Below are positions 1 to 10,862 of a DNA stretch of 42,500 bases, piece after piece; within the stretch, counting starts at the first letter, position 1; each line of letters starts with the position of its first letter. Location: NCBI GenBank assembly GCA_002104895.1, contig MCFG01000065.1, forward strand, positions 170,001 to 212,500, read 5' to 3'. This DNA comes from Anaeromyces robustus (taxonomy: Eukaryota; Neocallimastigomycota; Neocallimastigomycetes; Neocallimastigales; Neocallimastigaceae). The notes below the pieces were generated by a model. The model saw only the letters and a list, made by a program, of their open reading frames with translations, was not told the DNA's origin and ran no database searches. The position numbers and the translations under genes are program-made.

Positions 1-1032
1 CAAAACCAGACAAATAATAATCGATAAAAACTTGTAATTTATATGGTATATGAGATTCGTAAGGCTGAAAAACTTTTCCAAAAATTAAGCCCTTTTCAAA
101 AGCTGTAACTAATTTTTTCTTAATGTTTGGATTTAATGTAAATTTAGAAATTAAAGATAAAAAAAAAAAAAAAAAAACACTATTATATTAAATTTATATA
201 TCCGTAATGATTTTATTATTTAGTAAAAATAAAAAATTAATATAAAAAGGATATAATGAAATTTTTAAGAAATGTTCATAATTAGGACTAAAACCATAAA
301 ATGGAATTCCTTTTATTAATTCAATATTATATATATAATGATTATTTTTGAATTGTGAATCTGTCATTCTTAATACATTATTAATTGAATGAAATAATTT
401 ATTCATATATTCAGTAACTAATAATTATATATACATATTAATATTAAAAAAAATTTTTTTTTAATATATTTCATATCAAAATCTTTTTATACATTTTGAA
501 ACATTAATATTCATTATTATACCTTTATCAGGATCTAATGAACCTGTATATTTAATATATAAATATGGATAGACCTTATTAAAAATATTTATTATTTTAC
601 ACATTTAAATAAATAATAATTATCAAAAAAAATATATTATAATATTAATTATTACATTAAAATTAAAAAAATTAATTTATAATTCGTAATATCGAAATAG
701 AAATCTCTTTTTAATAACTTTAATCCTTTTTTTTTATTTTTTATATATATTTTATATATTTTATATAAAGAAAAATAAAAATAAAATAGAATAAACCAAA
801 TTAAAAAAAAAAATAAATCATTATAACAAAAAGTATTTTATACTTGATGTATGTGAATGCAACATTTTTGTCCAAATTTTGTTACACCAAAAATTCTTAA
901 TACAGGAACCAATTGAATTTCTTCTTTATAAAGTGAAGAATAATAAATATCCATAAATTTATTAGGTTTTGTTACATAAAAATCCGAATCTATTATTCGA
1001 AATGAAAAGATCTTTTCTATAAACTCAGTCAT
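1..1032 (-). CDS. REV3: DNA polymerase zeta catalytic subunit REV3, N-terminal part (runs off the left edge)
   Basis: REV3 is the catalytic B-family subunit of polymerase zeta, which extends past DNA lesions during translesion synthesis in the nucleus. Four exons are visible: 844-1032, 523-574, 255-417 and 1-137 (incomplete), giving about 180 residues. The start is ATG at 1032. Segments that line up with the N-terminus of animal REV3L include FSFRIIDSDFYVTKP, VLRIFGVTKFGQKCCIHIH, VYPYLYIKYTG, GIPFYGFSPNYEHFLKISL, LNPNIKKK and FQPYESHIPYKLQVFIDYYL. These belong to the N-terminal fold; the exonuclease and polymerase motifs lie outside the window. Introns 1 and 2 are GT-AG in phases 0 and 1. Intron 3 (254-138) is AT-AC and in phase 2. 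The family assignment rests on remembered alignment with animal REV3L and is strong because five blocks occur in the right order. Confidence 0.9.
138..254 (-). other. U12-type AT-AC intron in REV3
   Basis: On the minus strand this 117-base intron starts ATATCCTTTTT, an exact match to the minor-spliceosome 5' consensus (R)TATCCTTT. It ends TTTAC. A TCTTTAAT element at 157-150 matches the U12 branch consensus TCCTTAAC at six of eight positions, and its last A lies 13 bases before the final C, the usual U12 spacing. There is no polypyrimidine tract between that element and the splice site. Splicing here joins TCATT to ATTAAATCC, restoring KISLLNPNIKKK, which fits the animal KIYLYNPTMVKR block without gaps. 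No GT lies between 254 and the in-frame stop near 194, so no GT-AG intron keeps this conserved block. Confidence 0.82.
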
Positions 1033-1749
1033 TATTAAATTTTAAAACCTTTTCTAGCTAGATAAATATATATATATAATTAAATGCTACACAATAAATA
1101 ATTAACAAAAAAAAATTTTTTTTTAAATTAAAAATATATTAATTTTATACTAAAATAGTTATAATTTAAATTTAAAAATTTTTAATATACAATATGTTAC
1201 TTAGCATTATAATTATTGGATTAATAAATAGAACAATATATTTTCATAATAAAAAAAATCATAATAATAATAGAAGAGGAAAAAAAAAAAAAAAAAAAAA
1301 AAAGAAATTCTATTTAATTATAAATATATGTATTTTATACATATATGTTTTGAATATTTTGAATATTGAAATCTCATATAAATTTATTATTTAGTCTATA
1401 ATAGTTATTTAACAATTATTATTTAATTGTATATAAAAATTATATCTAATCAAATTAATATTATTTTTTTTTTCTTATAATATTAAAAATATATATATAT
1501 ATAAAATATATAAATATTTATATATTTTTTTATTTTATATTTATATTTTATATTTTATATTTTATATTTTATAATTTATTTTTCTAATAATTTTTTATAT
1601 TCTTATATTTTTTTATTTTTTTTATATTCTTATATTTTTTTTTATATTCTTAATATTTTTTTTTCATATTCTTAATATTTTTGTTTATATTCTATATTTT
1701 TTATATTCTTATATACTTATATTTATAAATACTATAAAACTTTAAATTT
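1033..1749. other. A/T-rich spacer upstream of REV3
   Basis: This spacer separates the 5' end of REV3 from the 3' end of the FANK1-like gene, so it should hold the REV3 promoter. It contains a homopurine run (AGAGG followed by about 24 A) near 1275-1305 and an imperfect ladder of TTTTATATTC and TTTTATATT units at about 1540-1720. I see no gene. Confidence 0.6.
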
Positions 1750-3168
1750 TTAAAGAGGTTTTATACGAGTATTATCTTTTATATTATTATTTTCTAATAG
1801 GAATTTTTTATCATAAATAGATTGGAAAAGACGTGCTGTTTCATCATACCCAGAGAAAGTAGCAAAATCTTTTCCATTATAACCACTAGCATTGGTTTGA
1901 TAGGGATCACAATGACATTCACTAATTAAAAATTGACATAATTTAGTATGACCATTTAAAGCAGCTGAAAGTAAAGTTGATTTACCTTTTTTTGACATAT
2001 TTAAATTTGATTTTGATTTTGAAAAAGATAAATTATCAGAACTATCAGTTTTAGATGGAGCTGATTCATATGGTTTTAATCCATGATCTACAAATAATTT
2101 TGCCATTTCAACATTCCCACCTTTTACACATAAAGCTAAATGATCAAGAGCATTCATACCATCTGAATCTGTAGCTTTAACGTCAGCACCATTATCAATT
2201 AACATTTTTGCTATTTCATAAGCTCCATTATTACTACTAGTTTCTGCACAATGCATTAATGCTGTAGTTCCACTGGAATCTTTAGCATCAATATCTATAT
2301 ATTTACATTTTAGTAAATTTTTAACACTATTAATACTCATGGAATTAATAGCAAAATGTAAAGCGGTTTTACCACTTTTTGTTGCAGTATTCGCATTAGC
2401 ACCATATTTTAATAAAATATTAACGACATCAGCACTATTATTCTGTGCTGCTTCCATAAGCATTGTTTTTCCATATTCATTTGTTCTATCTACATTAATT
2501 TGTGAATTATATCTCGATAAGAAAGATTCCAATTTTTTATAATCATTATTTTTAATAATTTGTAACATTTCTGTATTAATCATTTTTTCTGACATACTTG
2601 AATAATCTAACAAATTAATATGTATATTGGATTAAAATATTAAGTATATATATAATAAAGAACAATAAAAAAAAAGATTTAAAATAAAAAAATTAATACA
2701 TTTATCATTGAAATAACAATTATATATACTTAAAATATAAAGAACAAAAAATATCATATTTAAAAATAAAAATAATAATAATAAAAAAATATAATATATA
2801 TATAAATGCTATTTTTTATTTTTATTTTTATTTTTATTTTTTTTTAAATTTTCACCTATTTGTATAAAAGTCTCTTTATAATCCATACTCCAATGACGAT
2901 CTTTTGGTTTTTTAACTCTTAATCTGAAACAATATGTTCCAGGAAATATATTATTTATTAAAACAAATTGTTTATCTCCTTCATAAATTAATGTAAAATC
3001 ATCTTCATTTTCTACTTTTAATGAATTAGTATTTACAATAATATATTTTGTTAATTGATATACTAATCCTGTTTGATCATTTGTCCATAAAATTTTTAAT
3101 ACATCTGGAGTTGGAAATAAATATTTTATATTTGGAACTTTATGCTGTGTTGGTGGTTTTGAATTCAT
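1750..3168 (-). CDS. FANK1: FANK1-like protein: fibronectin type III domain followed by ankyrin repeats
   Basis: Two exons, 2856-3168 and 1750-2606, are joined by a 249-base GT-AG intron in phase 1 (5' site GTGAAA, 3' site TTGTTAG). They encode 389 residues from ATG at 3168. Residues about 5-104 look like one fibronectin III domain (ILWTNDQTG, FTLIYEGDKQFV, PGTYCFRLRVKKP). Residues about 150-377 hold five or six ankyrin repeats, e.g. GKTMLMEAAQNNSADVVNILL and GKTALHFAINS. A low-complexity Ser/Lys loop at about 287-312 separates the fourth and fifth repeats. This order and size match animal FANK1 (about 345 residues), a protein linked to ciliated and sperm cells. The downstream exon has no ATG before its third codon-sized segment, which favours one spliced gene over two genes. 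The role here is unknown; protein-protein scaffolding is inferred from the domains. Confidence 0.72.
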
Positions 3169-3186
3169 TTTTTTTTTTTTTTTTTG

Positions 3187-3217
<31 letters not shown>

Positions 3218-4237
3218 TGATGATGATTATATTATTTTGTATTTTAAATAATTTTATATTATAATATAAGAAATTTGATATATAAAATGATTAAATATAA
3301 ATTTATAAAATAAAAATGTTTAGTTGTTAATGTAAGTTAAAAGAAAAAAAAGAATTTTTTTTTTATTTTAATGTCTATGTATATAAAATTTAATATATTA
3401 ATTTAAAAAATAAATAAAACCTTTAATAATATAATATTATAAAACAATGATATAATATATTTAATACTTTAATTATTAAATATAAATAGATAAGAGTAAA
3501 GTCAAAATGTTTTGATAAAAAAAAAATCATTTAATTTATTTAAATTATGGATAAAATGATTGAAAACCATATTTTATTTAATATAATTATAATAATTAAG
3601 AAAAATTTTATAAGATAATTTTATTTTTTAATAATTAATTTTTATTTATATTATTATTCTTTATATAAATTTGTTTTTTTTTTTTTTTTTTTTTAAAATT
3701 AAAAAAAAAAAATTAAAATTCCCACAATGTTATACAGAATAATTATTAAACAGAAACAAAAAAGTTTATATAATATGGATTATGATCATGATATAATAAT
3801 AATAAATCTATTAATTATATATATATAATTAAAAAAAAAAATAAAAAAAAGATATATAATAAAATTTTTTCATTTTTTATTAGTTGTTTTTTTAACTTTT
3901 TTGATAGAATATAAAGATATATATAATGGGAATATATTACAAATAAAAAAAATTATAAAAAATAAAATTTAGAAATTATTTTGTACAATTGATTGGCCTA
4001 AATTATTAATTTTTATTAATAAAAGAGAATAAAATATTCTATATTTAGGTATAAAAGAAAAAAAAAATTAAAAAAAAAAATAAAAAATAAAATAAAATAA
4101 AATTTAATTTTTTTAATTAATTATTTATAATTTAAATAAATAAAAAAATAAGAAAGAAAGAAAGAAAGAAAAGGGAATAATAATTTATATATATAAATCA
4201 CCAAAAATGACAAATTAAAAATTATAGTTTAAATAAA

Positions 4238-4273
<36 letters not shown>

Positions 4274-5022
4274 AAAAATTACATAAATAATAATATAATA
4301 ATAATAATATAATAATAATAATAATATTATAAAATCTATAATTTATAATAAATAAAAGGATTATTTTTTATTTATTATTAATATTAACATATATATATGT
4401 AAAAAAAAAAAAAAAAATTATTTAAAAAATTATACTTTTAATATTTATAACCATTTAAATATCATGGGTAATTAAAGGGGGTTTATATATTATATATTAT
4501 TCATTGAATAATCTTAATATTTATTTATATTTATTTATTTATTTTTTTTTTTTTAATTTTTTTTTTCGTAAATAAATATAACTAAATTTTTATATAAATT
4601 AGAAAAATTTTTCTATTTTATATAAAAAAATACTATTATTATTATTATTACTACTATTTAAAACTATTTTCTTTCTTTTTTTTTTTTTTTTAATTGTTTT
4701 AGTTCGTTTTATTTATTTATTTATTATTATTTTATTTTATACTTTTTTATCTTTATTATTGTATTATAATGTATTATTGTTTGATTTCTTTATTTATTTA
4801 TCTTTCTATTTATGATATATAACGTTAATTACTTTGTTTAAAATTAAACTAATATGGTATGGTATATTATTATATTGTAATGATATAAATGATGAATTTT
4901 TTTTTTTTTTTTTTTTTTACTTCTTATAATATTAAAATATTTGCCTTATTTCGTTGAAATTAATATTGTTTATTTATGATTTCGTTTATATACATATATA
5001 TATATTTACATCATTGTTCTTT
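3169..5022. other. Gene-free A/T spacer with homopolymers
   Basis: No coding sequence found. It starts with a T run and GTTTT repeats just upstream of the FANK1-like start (3169-3220). It also holds T(20) near 3674-3694, GAAA repeats near 4150-4170, an uninterrupted A(33) at 4240-4272, and ATA/ATT microsatellites at 4290-4330 and 4637-4650. Confidence 0.6.
4240..4272. repeat. A(33) homopolymer
   Basis: Thirty-three consecutive A residues between the FANK1-like and F-box genes, among the longest pure homopolymers in the window. It may be slightly miscounted by sequencing. Confidence 0.9.
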
Positions 5023-6162
5023 TTAAATAACACCTACAAATGAATTACTAAATCGTTCTAAAACATTTAGTAAATTCTTTTTTACGATAGATTTATATTT
5101 TATATAGTTTATTTTTTTAGTAGATGGAATTTCTTCTTTCTTATTTTGGAAAAATAAATCAATAGGTAATCTTAATTTTGAAGGTTGTAATTTTTGCCAA
5201 GATTCACCTGCTTCTTTCGATACAGATTCAACTTTATACTCAAAACTCCATTTAATAATATTTTTTATTAGGGTATTGTCGTCATAAAAGAAAAGACATT
5301 GATTATTTATCATATAATCATTATTATCATCTTCAGTAATAGATGATGATGTACTATTAACAGAGTTATACGATTTTACTGATCCTCTTGAACTTAATTC
5401 AGTATTTATTATATTATTAGCTTTTGATTCTTTAAAATTATTATTATTATTACTTGAATTAACAATAATATTATTCTGTATTTCTTTATTATTCTTTTTA
5501 TTTTTTAAAGAAAATTTATTAATACTACTCTTGTTTTTTCTACTTTTCTTTGTTTTTTTTTTTAATTCAAGTAAATTTTCTTCACCTTTTATACATTCAA
5601 CACCCGAATCTTTAATATCCATTTCACCTTTAATTAAATGTATTAAATTAAAATATTCTATTTTTTTTTTTTTTTTTTTATTTATAATTGTTAATATTAA
5701 TAAATAATTAATAAATTTAATATATATATATATTTAATTATAAATTATTTATTTAAATATGTGTAGTATATTTTTTAAATTTTTAAATATTTTATTATAA
5801 TTACCAGACATATGTGGTTCATTTTCAAAATAAATTTTTCTTAATATTACTTTTTCTTTTGTATTTACAGATCTTCTGTTCTTAGCACCAATTATTGCAG
5901 TTGGCTTCCAGACAGTTTGTTCTGTATTTCTATTAAATTTTGCACATTCATATCTAATATTAATTGGTTGTTCAGTTCCAAGATTTATTTCCATAATAAG
6001 TTTACTTTTAATTACTTTTTCAATATAAACTATTTTTGTAAGTTGCCTATAATAAATATCAATTTTACTTAATTCAATAAGTTCTATTAAATCAAGAAAA
6101 CTAAAAATTCTTATAAGAATTTCTAGTGGGAAAATATTACTAATCTCTTTAAAATGACTCAT
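5023..6162 (-). CDS. F-box protein, two exons
   Basis: Exons 5805-6162 and 5023-5657 are joined by a 147-base GT-AG intron (GTAATT...AATAG) in phase 1, giving 330 residues from ATG at 6162. Residues about 9-50 are an F-box: IFPLEILIRIFSFLDLIELI, then ELSKIDIYYRQL. The F-box binds SKP1, so the protein is probably a substrate receptor of an SCF ubiquitin ligase. A middle part (about 150-240) is rich in Lys, Asn and Ser and looks disordered. The last 90 residues are more ordered (IKWSFEYKVESVSKEAGESWQKL), but I do not recognise the domain. Joining is supported because the reading frame stays open across the junction (HMSE then YFNLIHLIKGEM) and upstream of the only ATG in exon 2. The alternative is two separate small genes 126 bases apart, which I think less likely. 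Confidence 0.7.
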
Positions 6163-6693
6163 TTTTTTTTCTTTTTTTTTTTTTTTTTTGAATTTATTTT
6201 TGCTGTATTCTTTTTAGTTTTTATTTTGTTATGTGTGTTTGTTTGTTTATTTGTTTTTACTATACTAAGAAAACAATAAATTGTGTTAATATATTTACAA
6301 TTACAATTTGTCAAATGATTAATATATACATAAATAATAAACTATACAACTATATATAATTTTTTTTTTTTAATTAATTAATTATTCTGTAATTAATTAT
6401 TTTAATTTTAATAAATTATGATTACATTTAAAAGAATTCTTATTTTTTTTTTTAAAAAAAAGTATAATTATACAATAATATTCAATATTATTGTAATTTA
6501 TAATTATCACTGAATATTAAATGAAAAAAAAATGTTTATATAATGCTTTTTACTATATATTTTTTTAAAAAAAAAATAGAATAGTATTTTAAAATTATAT
6601 AGAAAAATTGATCGATAATAGTTTTATTATTTTATTTGTTCGTTAATTAATAAATATAATAATTGTTTTATATTATTAATCCTTTTTTTTCTG

Positions 6694-6732
<39 letters not shown>
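6694..6732. repeat. T(27)A(12) inverted homopolymer
   Basis: Twenty-seven T directly followed by twelve A, able to fold on itself as a 12-base A:T hairpin. Similar T/A junctions occur near 3674-3712 and 6441-6462. Confidence 0.85.
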
Positions 6733-7860
6733 TATTAAAATTGTATTGATATAGAAACAATTTTTATTTTCTTTCTTTTATCTACTTAATAATTTATTTT
6801 TTTTTCGTTTATAAAATAATTATGTATTTTAAAGGTTAAATTCAATTTCAAATTGAAGTCTTAAAAATAATTATTTTAATAAAATAAAAACATTTTAAAG
6901 AATTATCTTTATGATTTTATTAATGTAGTATTTTCTTTATTATAAATATATAAGACAAATTGAAAAAAAAAATGCAACAATTTATAATTCTAAATTATTA
7001 TAAAATATATATACATATTTAAATATATATAAATTAGTTTAATAATTTGGTTTTAATTATATCAATTTAATATTTATATATTTATAAAATAAGTTATACA
7101 TATTTTATTACTAACCTTTATATATATATTCAAATAATATGAATTTATATATTTTATTTTTTTTTTCAAATTTATATTATAAATTTACTTTTTCGCTTTT
7201 AATGGATATTTATTATATTAAAACAAATAACATTTTTATAAATTTCACCTTATGATGTAAATTTTTTTTAAATATTTTTATTTATTTATTTCTTATATTT
7301 TTTTTTATTTTTTTATTTTTTTATTTTATTTTTTTTTTTTTTGAAGAATTTCCTTTCTATTTAAGTAAAATAAATTGAAAAAGTGAGAAAAAAAAAAGAA
7401 CATATAAATTAAAATAAAAAATAATGAAATTTAATAAAAAAAAACTGCGAAATTATGTTATTTTATATATGACCAGTCTTGGAAATTAAATTATTAATAT
7501 ATCCATTTATTATTTAATAAATAATATAATATAATACAATATAATATAATAAAGTACAATATAATATAATATAATAAAATTATATATTATTAAATAGAAT
7601 AATAGAATAATTTAATTAAAAATAACGGATTATTCTTATTCATAAAAAATTTATTTATTATTTAATTTAATAATTTAATCATCAAATAATTTTATAAACT
7701 ATTTTTATTATGCTGTAACAAATATATACTAAGTATATATTAAAAGAAATATATAGTTATAATATATTATAAAATATATATAAAATTAAAATTGGAAAAT
7801 TGGTGGACACTGTGACCATTCAAATGGTAAAAATTTTCATATTAACAAATTAATAAATAA

Positions 7861-8070
7861 ATAAAAATAAATAAAAATAAATAAAAATAAATAAAAATAA
7901 ATAAAAAATTAATATAATAAATAAAAAATAATAGAAAAATAATAATAAAATAATAAAATAATAAATATGAATAATAAAATAAATAATAAAATAATAAATA
8001 TGAATAATAAAATAATAAAATAATAAAATAATAAATATGAATAATAAAATAAATAATAAAATAATAATGA
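7861..8070. repeat. AAATA-type tandem repeats
   Basis: About five copies of a 10-base unit ATAAAAATAA (7861-7908) are followed by AATAATAAAAT arrays. Three dispersed copies of AAATATGAATAATAAAAT sit in those arrays near 7963, 7996 and 8032. Confidence 0.75.
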
Positions 8071-8337
8071 TTATTATGAAATAAGTAATATTTTTATATT
8101 ATAATTAACTTTTTTTATTATTTTTTTTTAATAATACATATGAAAAAATATGTATTTTTTTCTATAATTTTTTTCTGAGTGTAGTATTTCGGCAATGTAC
8201 ATGAATTTTTTTGCATTGACAGGTCCTTTACGCCACATTTCATATTTTAAATTTATATAAATATTTTTTGACGCCACATTTATATAAAAATTTTTTAAGA
8301 GAGTTTATATACTAGTACTTGTATATTAAAACATTTC

Positions 8338-8530
8338 TTATTTATTTCATAATTTAAAGAATTATAAATATAAATTTTAAATTTCATTTAATATTTTATT
8401 TATTTCATAATTTAAAGAATTATAAATATAAATTTTAAATTTCACTTAATATTTTTTTTATTTCATAATTTAAAGAATTATAAATATAAATTTTAAATTT
8501 CACATAATATTTTATTTATTTCATAAGTTA
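8338..8530. repeat. 58-base tandem repeat, about 3.2 copies
   Basis: The motif TTTCAT recurs at 8345, 8403, 8461 and 8519, giving an exact 58-base period. Each unit continues AATTTAAAGAATTATAAATA and then ATTTTAAATTTCA. Copies differ by single substitutions (TTTCATTTAAT, TTTCACTTAAT, TTTCACATAAT), and the last one is truncated. Confidence 0.9.
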
Positions 8531-8879
8531 AATAAAAAAAAAAAAGAAATATTAATAAAAAGAAGATACCACTAATAAATTGGTTTCATAAATCAATAAT
8601 AAATAAAATATTGATTTTAATAATATAATAAATTTTTTATTTATTTATTTTATAAGCCACAATATAATACATTTAAATAATACGTTATTTTAATGCGCGA
8701 TACATTTACGAAATACATTGCACACTTCCCAATTTTTTTTATTATATATAATTATTTATTTTATGTACTAATTTGCAAATACTAAAATATATTATAATAT
8801 TAATATAATATAATATATATTTATTTTATTATTTATTAATTAATATTTATTTATTTTATTTTATTTTATTATTTATTTT

Positions 8880-8939
<60 letters not shown>

Positions 8940-8971
8940 TTAATTAATATTTATTTATTTTATTTTATTTT

Positions 8972-9019
<48 letters not shown>

Positions 9020-9050
9020 TTTTTTATTTATTTATTTATTTATTTTTTAT
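8880..9050. repeat. (TTTA)n microsatellite blocks
   Basis: Two long blocks of TTTA repeats (about 8880-8940 and 8975-9050) are separated by TTAATTAATATTTATTTATT. That spacer also occurs just before the first block at about 8835-8850, so the block plus flank appears duplicated. Confidence 0.8.
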
Positions 9051-10862
9051 TTATTATAATTTATATACAATATTAGTCGTCCATAAATAAAAAATGTAAA
9101 TTAGTTACATTTATATTATATTATATTATATTATAAAAAAATGTTTACATAAATATAAATAATAAAAAAAGTTATAAGTAAATTTTTATTAATTTGAACA
9201 CATTTATAATTTTAAAAAGACACCACAAATCTTTTTAATTTAAGTAATATATATAATGAATATATTAATAATATATATATTATTATGAAATGTCCTAGCA
9301 TTTTTAATTTTTTTATATATTATAATTTATTATATAATATATTATAATATAATTGTGCATACACATGATGTTAAATAATTAACTTTACTTATAACTTTAT
9401 TTATAATAAATATTTGTTTCTCAATATATTATATTAAATAATATATTATAATGTATTATAATATATTACGAATTACATAATATTTTTTGACTCTTTAAAT
9501 ATATACAAATAAAAAATCAAATAATAAATAAAGTTTTTTGCATAGAGAAAGAAACTAATTTTCATAATTATTTAAACTATGAAAAATTAACTTTGAATAA
9601 AGTGTCTGCTGTTATTATGATGATGATTAAATATTATGTATATTTAAAAAAAAAATTCAATTAGAATTAAAACTTTCATACATTATTTGTTCTTTAATAA
9701 TAAGTTTCACTGGTTATCTATAATATTAAAAATTATATTTTATTAAAACAATTAATGAAATTTTGAGATATGAAAACATGATATGCAATAATTATTATAT
9801 AAAATAATTAAAAATAAAATTATTCCTTTTTCAAAAAATTCTGCATTATATATACAGTCAGTTTAACAGCTTTTTCCATATAAATTAATATTAGTAATTA
9901 AACAAAAATATATATATAAACTATATTTTCTGTATATATTCTGTATTAAATAAAAGTTAATATCAATGTGTGTATTAAAAGTATAATTTATAATTTATCT
10001 ATTTTTTTTCATTTATATATATTATTTAAAAGAAAAAGAATAATAATATAAAATACAATTTAAACCAACAGTATAAAATATTCATTAATTCTTTTATTTG
10101 ATTTTATTATTTTTTACTATTTAATAATAAAATAAAAACATAGATATAAACAAACCTATCTATAATTATTTATAGTGTTAATATTTTGCTAATAATATAA
10201 TTATAATAGAATTGATTATGACATCTAAATTTAAATTGTAATAGGGTTAAAATTAAATAATAATCTTTTAGCTTTTTACTACATTACTACATATAAATAA
10301 CTTAACATTTTTATTTCCATTTATTGATTTTTTTTTTTAATTATATTCAATTTATATATGTATATATATAATAATTATAAAATTTTATTAATTTATAAAT
10401 GAATGTAATATATTATAATATATTTTATATTTTTATAATATAGTGTATTATATACAATTCAATTCAATTATTATCAATATTATTAATTAAACTTAATCTT
10501 TTTTGATAGAGTCAAAAAACAAAAATGATATTTAAATTTTAAATTTTAAAATTTATAATTTTTATTATTTTAAATCAAATTAAACAAAAGAATTAATTAT
10601 AGTAAATAATATATTAAAGATGGAGATATTGTTAACTTGTTTTTTTTAACTTTTTTTTTTTTTTTTTTACAATTATTTATTATTTATTTAATTATAATTA
10701 AATATGATTGTGAAAAAATATTTAAAAAAAAAAAAAAAAAAAACATTTTTTTAATTATTAGTAACAAATTTTTTTTTTATATTAAAATTTTTTAAAAATT
10801 CTATTATTTTAATTCATTAATTTGTTAATTCAAAATAAATATGCGTTTTTTTTTTTTTATTC

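Larger units (their letters stand above)
6163..10862. other. 4.7-kb gene-free region rich in tandem repeats
   Basis: This is the longest stretch without a recognisable gene. It lies between the 5' end of the F-box gene and the 3' end of the large Glu/Lys-rich gene. Frames are broken constantly on both strands, and I found no splice-joined set of conserved exons. It contains T27/A12 at 6694-6732, AATATAAT repeats near 7520-7580, AAATA-type repeats at 7861-8070, a 58-base tandem repeat at 8338-8530, and (TTTA)n at 8880-9050. A few islands carry more G+C than their surroundings: 7795-7838, 8175-8281 and 8690-8730. The islands could be regulatory or non-coding RNA, but nothing identifies them. 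Confidence 0.6.

Noticed and set aside
1194-1394. Plus-strand open frame with a long poly-Lys run
   Set aside because: Low complexity over an A homopolymer; no conserved sequence and no splice partners.
2339-2542. Plus-strand open frame of 67 codons
   Set aside because: Antisense to the ankyrin repeats; no independent support.
1750-3168. Two separate genes, an ankyrin protein (1750-2613) and a fibronectin III protein (2809-3168)
   Set aside because: The ankyrin frame opens with TTG rather than ATG at 2613, a good 3' splice site lies at its start, and the joined order matches FANK1.
3048-3251. Plus-strand open frame of 67 codons
   Set aside because: Antisense to the fibronectin exon and running into a T homopolymer.
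8175-8215. GAGTGTAGTATTT followed by AATTTTTTTG, resembling the branch-binding region of U2 snRNA and an Sm site
   Set aside because: The match is about ten bases; no U2 stem-loop I, no conserved CTGTTC following it and no convincing 3' stem-loops are present.
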